From Pseudomonadota bacterium (GTDB lineage Bacteria; Myxococcota_A; UBA796; CAJQPC01), in NCBI GenBank assembly GCA_024228935.1, contig JAAESX010000013.1:1-64000 (forward strand): a stretch of DNA of 64,000 nt, in the 5' to 3' direction. Below the pieces are notes generated by a model, which was not told the origin of the DNA, did no database searches, and saw nothing but the letters and a program-made list of their open reading frames with translations. Positions 16,950 to 24,151 of this stretch are shown in pieces. The position numbers and the translations under genes are program-made. Each line of letters begins with the position of its first letter. The first letter of the stretch is position 1.

Positions 16950-17570
16950 ATGCCCGCACCGCCCCCCCGCCCGATGTACTCCCATCGCCTCGACGCCGCG
17001 GTCGCGCTCGCCACCGATTCGTTCCGGTTCGAGGTCCGCAAGGCGACGGACATCCCCTACCTCTGCCACCTGCTGCAGGTGATGGTCTGGGTCGGCGAGT
17101 ACGGCGGCGACGAAGACCAGATGATCGCTGCGGTCCTGCACGACTACCTCGAGGACGTCGAGGGCAGCTCCGAGGCCGCTCTCGAGGCGCAGTTCGGGTC
17201 CCGCGTGGCCCGCTTCGTCGCCGACCTGTCCGACACCCAGGAGCGCCCCAAGCCGCCGTGGAAGGCACGCAAGGTCGCGTACATCGGGCTCCTGCGGCAC
17301 AAGGAGCCCGAGCTCAAGCTGATCAGCGCCTGCGACAAGCTGCACAACGCCGACAGCATCGTGCGCGACCTCGACTCGGTCGGGGATGCGCTGTGGGACC
17401 GGTTCACCGCGCCGAAGTCCGGCACGCTCTGGTACTACGCGTCCGTCACCGAGGCGCTTGGACACGGCTGGACGCACCCGGTCCTCGACCGCCTCGAGAG
17501 GACGGTCGAGGACATGCACGTCCGCGGGGGCGTCAGGCCTCCGCCGACCACGCCTCGGGCATCCGGTTGA
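16950..17570 (+). CDS. HD-domain phosphohydrolase (RelA/SpoT-hydrolase-like)
   Basis: The protein is 206 aa. CHLLQVMVWVGEYGG, then AAVLHDYLEDVEG near residue 65 supplies His and the HD pair, and SACDKLHNADSIVRDL near residue 125 supplies the distal metal-binding Asp. This arrangement is that of the stand-alone (p)ppGpp-hydrolase-like HD_4/MESH1 group. Hydrolysis of ppGpp or another nucleotide is plausible but not proven. The start at 16950 has GAGGAC upstream; an ATG at 16974 is also possible. The gene overlaps the convergent helical protein gene by 38 bp. Confidence 0.8.
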   Translation: MPAPPPRPMYSHRLDAAVALATDSFRFEVRKATDIPYLCHLLQVMVWVGEYGGDEDQMIAAVLHDYLEDVEGSSEAALEAQFGSRVARFVADLSDTQERPKPPWKARKVAYIGLLRHKEPELKLISACDKLHNADSIVRDLDSVGDALWDRFTAPKSGTLWYYASVTEALGHGWTHPVLDRLERTVEDMHVRGGVRPPPTTPRASG

Positions 17571-17943
17571 GCCGCGTGAGCGCGGCGTCCACCGCCTCGT
17601 AGACCGTCTTCCGGTCCTTGTTCGCGGCCTCGTACCGGCGCACCCGGGCCAACTCCACCCGGTCGTCGAGCAGGCGCACGGCCTTGGCGGCCGTCTTGGC
17701 GTTCAGGCCCTCGTACCCGTCGATGGCGGGCGACACGTAGGCGTCGATCCGCTCACCCAGCGCCTTCTCCGCATCCGGGACCCAGCGCTCCGCCAGCGGC
17801 AGGACCTCGGCCCGCACCAACAGCTCGTCCAGGTGCTCCAGGACGCCCGCGGTGCCCAGGAACATGCGCTCCCGACCGGTCCCGCGCGCCACGTGGATGT
17901 GGTGACGCGCCGCATTGACGCCTTCCATCAGGTTGTCGAACAT
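17533..17943 (-). CDS. Small helical protein behind a TetR-type operator
   Basis: The protein is 136 aa, almost entirely alpha-helical, with no signal peptide and no Cys. It begins MFDNLMEGVNAARHHIHVARG. GAGAGGAG lies 5 nt before the ATG. The size and helical character recall phasins or other amphipathic granule or lipid-associated proteins, but no family motif is secure. The perfect-armed inverted repeat at 17957-17974 immediately upstream indicates control by a TetR-family repressor; such repressors often sense acyl-CoA or other lipophilic ligands. No tetR gene lies in the window. Confidence 0.75.
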   Translation of the reverse strand: MFDNLMEGVNAARHHIHVARGTGRERMFLGTAGVLEHLDELLVRAEVLPLAERWVPDAEKALGERIDAYVSPAIDGYEGLNAKTAAKAVRLLDDRVELARVRRYEAANKDRKTVYEAVDAALTRLNRMPEAWSAEA

Positions 17944-17956
17944 GTCGTCTCCTCTC

Positions 17957-17974
17957 TGAATGAACGCTCATTCA
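17957..17974. promoter_or_regulatory. TetR-family operator (TGAATGA-N4-TCATTCA)
   Basis: TGAATGAACGCTCATTCA has 7-bp perfect arms around a 4-nt centre. This is the widespread operator form for TetR-family repressors, for example those of fatty-acid or efflux regulons. It lies directly upstream of the Shine-Dalgarno sequence of the 17943 gene, where it would overlap the promoter or transcription start. The plus-strand kinase gene starts 119 bp away, so control of that gene too is possible. Confidence 0.7.
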
Positions 17975-18092
17975 TTTGTGTTGCGGCCCACAGATAGGCA
18001 TGCCGTTCAGCGCGTCAACCGCCGAATCCGACTTTTCTGACGCACCCGTCATTTTCTTCATCTCGCCCACCGGTTGAAGCCCGGCGCGGCGC

Positions 18093-21000
18093 GTGTTCGC
18101 ATGGCTGTTCGTGTCGCCCCCGATCCCGACCCTGCCGACCCGATACCGCTGCGACGCGTTCATCGGGGAGGGCGCGACCGGCGAGGTGTTCAAGGCCCAC
18201 GACACCATCCTGGGCGTCGACGTGGCGTTCAAGATCGTGCGGAAGAACCTGGCGATGCATCGGCGCTTTCGAGCCCGGTTCTCGCGCGAGGTCGCCATCT
18301 CGGCCCAGGTCGCCCATCGGCACCTGGTCCCCGTCCACGACACCGGCATCCTGGCGAGCAACCAGCCGTTCGTCGCCCTGGCCTACGCCGACCGCGGCAA
18401 CCTGATGGACCTGCTGCGGCAGGGATGCCGTCTCGGCGAGCTCCTGCGCCTGAGCGAGCAGGTGTGTCGGGCGCTGTCCGCGCTCCACGCGCGCGGCCTC
18501 GTGCATCAGGATCTGAAGCCGGAGAACGTGCTGCTGCACGCCGAGCCGGACGGAAGAACCGGCGCCTGGGTCGCGGACCTGGGGGTCGCCGACGAGCTCG
18601 GTGCGCTCGCCCGGGACGCCCGCCGCGTGGGAGGCACCCCGGCCTTCATGGCGCCCGAGCAGCTCGAGGGACGACCCCAGGAGTTCGGCCCCTGGACGGA
18701 CCTCTACGCGCTGGGTCTGATGCTCTACGAGGCGCTCAGCGGGGTCCGCCCCCACATCGCCGCGGGCCGGCGTGAGCTGCTCCGACTCCGGCTCGGCCCT
18801 CCCCCGCCGCTCGCCGTCGGGGACGACGTGCCCCAGGGCCTGGTCGACCTGATCCACAACCTGCTCGATCCGGAGCCCCGCCAGCGGTACGACCGCGCCG
18901 CCGACGTCCGTCGGATGATGGCGGACGCGCGAAAGGAGCTCGAGGCCGACGATCCCGAGCTCCAGCTCCGGCGTGGCGGTGGCGCGCACACCGAGCTCGA
19001 GTCGACGGATCCCGTGGCGCTGGCCGTGCTGGGGGCGAAGCACGGACGGAACGCGAGCCTTCGCTGGAACCGCGTTCCGCCCAAGCGGATGCCCGAGGAG
19101 CCCACCTCGTGGAACCCGCCCAACCTGGCCAGCGCCTCGCTCCCCTTGCTGGCCCTGCGCGAGATGCCGCTCCTGGGCCGCGACGCCGAGATCCAGCGCA
19201 TCTGGACCGAGGCCCGGCACGTGGTCAGCGACCGGGCGCCGAGCGTCATCCTGGTCGTGGGTCCGCGCGGCTCGGGTCGCAGCGCGCTGGTCCACTCGGT
19301 CGCCCGCACCCTCGACGAGGGCGGCTGGATGGAGGTCGTGCCCCTGCGGTACCGGGATCCGCCCGGCATCGACGACGGCTACCCGGGAGCGGTCCGCGAG
19401 ATCCTCGCCCCCTGGAACGACGACCGCCGCGCGCTCCAAGCTCGGCTGACCCGCTGGTTCGCCCGCGACCGCGAGGACACCTTGGTGGCCGCCACCCATC
19501 AGGCCGTCCAGATGGCGCGCTGGTCCGGCTACCTGTACCCAGGCGAGCAGCCGCCCAACACGGCCCTGGGCCTGAACTTCCTGTACCAGCACCTGGAGCG
19601 GCGAGCGTGGCGTGGTGGCAGTTGCGTCGTCATGGACGACGTGAACCACGCCGAGGAGCCGGGCGACGGGCTGGCGATGGCCGAGGCGCTCCTGGACGAG
19701 ACCGTGGGCCGGCGTCCCGTCCTGGTGCTCGCGACGCTCTCGGCCGAGTCCCTGCGCGACGACCCCGAGCTCGCCGAGCGGGTCGAGATGCTGCAGGAGC
19801 GTGGGGCCCTGCGGATCGACCTGGCGCCGCCCGGGACCGACCTCATCGACCGCATCCTGTCGGAGACCCTGTTCCTCGACCCTGGACTGGCCGAGGAGAT
19901 CGCGCGACGGATCGACGGCCACCCGCTGCAGGCGACCCTGCTGCTGCGCGACTGGGCGGCCCGGGGCGCACTGGAGTCCGACGAGACGGGCCGGTTCCGT
20001 CTGAAGGCCGGCAACGACCTGCGCAAGCTCCTGCCGAGCGACCTCGAGTCGCTGTTCCGCATGCGCCTGCAGTCCGCGGTCGACGCGACGGGACACCCCG
20101 AGGAGGCCGCAGCAGCGCTCGCGGCCGTGTCACTCGCGGGACAGGCGCCGCCCATCGAGGTGCTGCGCGAGGTCTCCGAGATCGGCGTCGAGGAGCTCCT
20201 GGCGACGGGCTTGTTGCGCCAGGACAGCGGTGTCCTGCGCTTCGAGCAGGGAGGCCTGGAGCGCACGGCCCGGGCCCTGGCCCAGGAGCTGCCCAACGCC
20301 CACGAGATCCACATGCTGCTGGCGGACGCATGGCGCCAGCTGGGCGAGCGGACCGGTGCCGACGTCGACCTGCCGCTGGGGATGCACCTGCTCGAGGCGG
20401 GTCACTCCGCCGAGGCTGTCGGCTCGCTGCTCCGATCGGTCCGCGGCATGCTCGACCAGGGCCGCCTGAACGTCGCCCGTCGCGCGGCCGACCTGGCCAT
20501 CCGCGCCGCCGACCACAGCTGGTCGCCCGACAACGAGGCGCTGCCAGTCCGGATGGAGGCCCGCCGCCTGAAGGGGATCGCGCTGCTGGAGCTCGACGAC
20601 CCCGAAGGCGCGCTCAAGGAAGCGCTGTCCGCCGCCGACCTCGGCTGGGGCGAGCGGCTCACGCGCACCCGACTCACCGTCCTCCGGGCCCGGGCCGAGA
20701 TGGAGCTCAACCGAGGTCCCCGCGCCCGCTCGCTCCTGACCGGCGCCCACCAAAGCTTCTGGGCGATGCGCGACAAGGAGGGTCTGGCCGAGATCGCGCT
20801 CTACCGGGGGCACCTGGCCCGCACGGACAACCGCCTGCACGAGGCCCTCGAGCAGTACAACGAGGTCCTGCGCCAGCGCCCCATCGAGGCGCGCGTCTGT
20901 GTCGCTGCAATGCAGGGGCTCGTCCACGTGTACCTCCACCTCGGGACCACCGAGGAGGCCGCGCCCATCGTCCAGCAGCTCGCCGAGTCCGCCCGCCAGA

Positions 21001-21602
21001 CGGGAGACACCCGCACCGAGGCCGAAGCCAGCTTCGCCGCCGGCAACGTGCGCTTGCAGCAGGGCCGCCTCGACGAGGCCCACCGCCTGTTCCTGCGAGC
21101 CCAGGCCAAGGCCGCGGCGAGCGGAGACATGCGGATGCTGGTCAACGCCGTGAACTACCTGGGCGAGGTGGCTCGACACCAGGGCGACGTCGTCGAGGCG
21201 CGCCGCCTGTACACCCGGTACGTCCGGCTCGCCCGAGGCCGTCACTGGGACCTGGCCGAGGCGGTCGGGCGCATCAACCTGGCGCTCATCGATCTGGGCG
21301 TGCGGGACATGGCCCGCGCCGACTTGCACGCGAGCCGAGCGGCGCAGGTCATGGCGCGCCAGCCGCGGAGCTGGATCTGGGTCTACGTCGGGGTCATCCG
21401 GTCCGCGTGTGCCGCCTGGAGCGCCGACGAGGCGAAGACCCGGCAGTGGTGGCAGCTCGCGCTCGAGCGCGGCGCGCGCACCCATCGCTCCGGCGACCTC
21501 TGGGGACCGGTACAGGCGCTGCACGAGGCGTGTGAGACGCACGGCTGGAGCGACCTCGAGAACGATGCGCTGGAGCTGCTCGCCATCATCCGGCGGGCCT
21601 GA
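18093..21602 (+). CDS. Ser/Thr kinase - AAA/STAND-like ATPase - TPR multidomain protein
   Basis: The protein is 1169 aa. The kinase domain spans about 20-285: IGEGATGEVFKAHD, Lys in AFKIV, HQDLKPENVLL, a DLG in place of DFG, and FMAPEQ. A predicted ATPase (AAA_16-like) follows at about 355-660: LLGRDAEIQRIW, P-loop GPRGSGRSAL near 388 with Arg replacing the usual Walker A Lys, and Walker B CVVMDDVN near 512. The C-terminal 450 residues are TPR repeats. This order is typical of large cytosolic signalling proteins of Myxococcota. The start is GTG 18093; GTG 18111 is an alternative. A 26-nt gap separates it from the M48-like gene, so the pair is likely co-expressed. Confidence 0.92.
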   Translation: MFAWLFVSPPIPTLPTRYRCDAFIGEGATGEVFKAHDTILGVDVAFKIVRKNLAMHRRFRARFSREVAISAQVAHRHLVPVHDTGILASNQPFVALAYADRGNLMDLLRQGCRLGELLRLSEQVCRALSALHARGLVHQDLKPENVLLHAEPDGRTGAWVADLGVADELGALARDARRVGGTPAFMAPEQLEGRPQEFGPWTDLYALGLMLYEALSGVRPHIAAGRRELLRLRLGPPPPLAVGDDVPQGLVDLIHNLLDPEPRQRYDRAADVRRMMADARKELEADDPELQLRRGGGAHTELESTDPVALAVLGAKHGRNASLRWNRVPPKRMPEEPTSWNPPNLASASLPLLALREMPLLGRDAEIQRIWTEARHVVSDRAPSVILVVGPRGSGRSALVHSVARTLDEGGWMEVVPLRYRDPPGIDDGYPGAVREILAPWNDDRRALQARLTRWFARDREDTLVAATHQAVQMARWSGYLYPGEQPPNTALGLNFLYQHLERRAWRGGSCVVMDDVNHAEEPGDGLAMAEALLDETVGRRPVLVLATLSAESLRDDPELAERVEMLQERGALRIDLAPPGTDLIDRILSETLFLDPGLAEEIARRIDGHPLQATLLLRDWAARGALESDETGRFRLKAGNDLRKLLPSDLESLFRMRLQSAVDATGHPEEAAAALAAVSLAGQAPPIEVLREVSEIGVEELLATGLLRQDSGVLRFEQGGLERTARALAQELPNAHEIHMLLADAWRQLGERTGADVDLPLGMHLLEAGHSAEAVGSLLRSVRGMLDQGRLNVARRAADLAIRAADHSWSPDNEALPVRMEARRLKGIALLELDDPEGALKEALSAADLGWGERLTRTRLTVLRARAEMELNRGPRARSLLTGAHQSFWAMRDKEGLAEIALYRGHLARTDNRLHEALEQYNEVLRQRPIEARVCVAAMQGLVHVYLHLGTTEEAAPIVQQLAESARQTGDTRTEAEASFAAGNVRLQQGRLDEAHRLFLRAQAKAAASGDMRMLVNAVNYLGEVARHQGDVVEARRLYTRYVRLARGRHWDLAEAVGRINLALIDLGVRDMARADLHASRAAQVMARQPRSWIWVYVGVIRSACAAWSADEAKTRQWWQLALERGARTHRSGDLWGPVQALHEACETHGWSDLENDALELLAIIRRA

Positions 21603-21628
21603 GGTGACGGGATGCCCGAGGTGATGGG

Positions 21629-24151
21629 ATGAGTGTGTACGAGACGGCGGCCGACCTTCTGGAGCTGGGCCGCGCCGAGCGCGTCGTGCCGCTGGATGGC
21701 TCGCTGAGGCTGGCCGATGGCCACAACGCCCCGGTCGCTCTGGTGCAGACGCCGTCGGGGGTCTGGGTGGTGGCGGCCGAGCACGACCACCGGCCGGAAG
21801 CCCGGGCCGCACACGACAACCCCAGCCTTCGCTACGAGATCCGACTCCTGGGGGATCGGGTCCACGTGGACGGTCACGTGTTCGGCGTCCCCCTGCGACG
21901 CGGCGCCGAGGTCAAGCTCGCCCTGGCCGTGGGCCGCCTGCTCGCCCAGGCGCGCACGGCCGCCCCGCTCCTCCCAGGGGCCGGCTCGCTGATCGACGAG
22001 GGCACTCCGCTGTGGAGCGCATGGCTCGCCAGCGCGCTCGAGCCAGACGAGGTCGTGCTCGCGTGGCTCGAGACCTCGGAGTTCCGGCCGATCTCCAGCG
22101 ACGTGCTCGACGAGGAGGCGGCCCCGGTCCGCTGGTTCCTGAGCGACCGTCGACACATGCTCATCGCCTGCAATGACGTGGGCGACACCAAGCACCTGCC
22201 CCTGTCCGAGCTGGCGCTGCGCGTCGACGAGGGCCCCGGTCGGGTGCGCGTCACGTGCGGGAGCGCCGGCTGGACCTCGACACGCCGGAACGGCGAGCGC
22301 TACCGCCTGGCCGCGGGCGCCCCGGACACCACCGGCGTGGGACGACTGCTCGAGATCGCCCGGGCCGAGCGCCCCGACTCCCCGCGCCGCGCACTCCGCC
22401 TGCTGTTCCAGCTCGAGGACCGCGCCGACGACGCCACGCGCATCGCCCGCGCCTTGCTGCGGCACGAGCTGGACGGGGTCCCGCTGGACGATCTGGGCCT
22501 CGACGACGCGCTGGATGCGGCGACCGCGGACCTGGCCGACACGCTCGCTCCCTGGGATCTCTCCGTCGACGCCCGGATCGCGCTGGTCGCCCGTGGCGTG
22601 GACCGTGCCCCCGACCGGGCCGACCGTCTGCTGCCACTCCATCGCGCCGCCCACGCCCAGCGCGGTGACCGCTCCCAGGCCGACGCCACCCGCGTCGACA
22701 TCGTGCTGGCCGAGCACCTGCTGCTGTCCGGCGAGTCCGCCGAGGCGACCACCCTGCTCGAGGCTCGACTCGCGAGCCTTCCGGACGAGCAGCTCTCCGA
22801 CCTGTTGCCCCCCCCCGACGCCGACCTCACCGCGGGAGAGGCCGGACAGGCCCACCGCATCCGGGTCCTCGAGCTCCTGGCCATCTCCCGAGGGGACGAC
22901 GCGCCGGACGTGCAGGCCATCACCCAGCTCGCGCAGCTCCAGCCTCTCGTCGCCAGCCGCATCGAGCGCCTGCTGGAGACGGCCACCGAGACCCTCGCCG
23001 ACCGCGCCGCCGCCGTGGCCGCACTGCACGGGACCCTCGCCCCCTCGAGCGGGGACGGCGCCCGGGTCGACCACCCCCTGCCACTCGGCGACGAGGACCT
23101 CACGCTGCTGCAACACCCGGCCGCCCGAGACGAGGGTGTCGTCGGCTGGATGCAGGGCTGGCTCGCGCACCAGCAGGTGCCGGACCAGGACACGCTCAAG
23201 CGGTACTGCGAGCGGCTGTCTCCTCGGCGGCACGAGGCCCCCGTCCACGCGCTGACGTCCGCCGCGATGGCCCTCGGTACGGCCGGGCTCGAGGCCTATG
23301 TCTCGCACGGTGTGCTCGGTCATGGCCTGCGCGCGTTCGAGGACGAGCCCAGCTACGTCCTGATCGGCGGCCAGCACCTGTACGAGGACAGCCCGGAGCA
23401 CCTGACCGCCCCCGAGCTGCGCTTCGCCGTGGCGGCCGAGGTCGCCCACCTGCGCTTCCAGCACAACCGCGTCACGGCCAGCGAGGTCTGGGACGGCGCG
23501 ATGGACAAGATGAAGCGCGCGCTCGACCTGGCAGCCACAGCGCTCTCGTTCGGCGCCCCCATCGGCAAGGTGCTGGACAGCAAGACGACGTACACCATCC
23601 TGTCCTCGGCGTTCTCTGCGGCCACGCTCTCGCGGATCTACACGCTCGAGAAGACCGGCCAGGCCATCTCCACGGTGGGCGCCCCCGTCACGACCGTCAT
23701 GGCCCAAGGTGCGGACGCCGTCGGGAGCGCGCAGTCGGTCCAGGGCGGCATGACGACCGCGGTCGACAAGATGCGCGAGTACACCGGCGCCCAGGCTCGG
23801 CAGCGGTCCCTGGCCGTCGAGCCGGGTCAGCTCGTCCTCGCCCACCGCGTCATGCAGCTCACAGCGGATCGCGCTGGACTCCTGCTGTCCGGCGACGTCG
23901 GCGCGGCGGTCCGGGCCATCTTCATCACGAGCCCGGACGCGCTGGCCGAGCTGCCCATCGCCGAGCAGCACGGCCTCGAGCGAGCGCTCTCACGCCGCGG
24001 GCCCGACGGCGAGATGCTGCACCAGGACCTGGCGATCCGTGTCGGGGCCCTGCTCGGCTTCTACCTCAGCGAGGACTACTCCTCGTTGAGGTCCTCGATG
24101 AGCTCGAGCTCGGCCGCCGCCTTGGCGTCCCGGACCGACGTGGAGACCTGA
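21629..24151 (+). CDS. Degenerate M48-like peptidase-domain protein
   Basis: The protein is 840 aa with no signal peptide. The N-terminal 280 residues are of unknown fold; the middle is helical and repeat-like (residues about 290-520). The C-terminal 280 residues resemble M48 peptidases: RFAVAAEVAHLRFQHNR near residue 600 sits where HExxH is expected, and LTADRAGLLLSGDVGAA near 745 matches the E-x-x-A-D helix. The first zinc His is Ala and the third-ligand Glu appears to be Gln, so catalysis is unlikely. It probably acts as a binding partner of the upstream kinase/ATPase. The ATG has GGTGATGGG upstream. Confidence 0.7.
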   Translation: MSVYETAADLLELGRAERVVPLDGSLRLADGHNAPVALVQTPSGVWVVAAEHDHRPEARAAHDNPSLRYEIRLLGDRVHVDGHVFGVPLRRGAEVKLALAVGRLLAQARTAAPLLPGAGSLIDEGTPLWSAWLASALEPDEVVLAWLETSEFRPISSDVLDEEAAPVRWFLSDRRHMLIACNDVGDTKHLPLSELALRVDEGPGRVRVTCGSAGWTSTRRNGERYRLAAGAPDTTGVGRLLEIARAERPDSPRRALRLLFQLEDRADDATRIARALLRHELDGVPLDDLGLDDALDAATADLADTLAPWDLSVDARIALVARGVDRAPDRADRLLPLHRAAHAQRGDRSQADATRVDIVLAEHLLLSGESAEATTLLEARLASLPDEQLSDLLPPPDADLTAGEAGQAHRIRVLELLAISRGDDAPDVQAITQLAQLQPLVASRIERLLETATETLADRAAAVAALHGTLAPSSGDGARVDHPLPLGDEDLTLLQHPAARDEGVVGWMQGWLAHQQVPDQDTLKRYCERLSPRRHEAPVHALTSAAMALGTAGLEAYVSHGVLGHGLRAFEDEPSYVLIGGQHLYEDSPEHLTAPELRFAVAAEVAHLRFQHNRVTASEVWDGAMDKMKRALDLAATALSFGAPIGKVLDSKTTYTILSSAFSAATLSRIYTLEKTGQAISTVGAPVTTVMAQGADAVGSAQSVQGGMTTAVDKMREYTGAQARQRSLAVEPGQLVLAHRVMQLTADRAGLLLSGDVGAAVRAIFITSPDALAELPIAEQHGLERALSRRGPDGEMLHQDLAIRVGALLGFYLSEDYSSLRSSMSSSSAAALASRTDVET

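Noticed and set aside
18015..23971. Several long minus-strand frames antisense to the kinase-ATPase and M48-like genes
   Set aside because: The plus-strand proteins have clear kinase and ATPase motifs; the antisense products show only low-complexity Arg/Gly/Val/Gln text.
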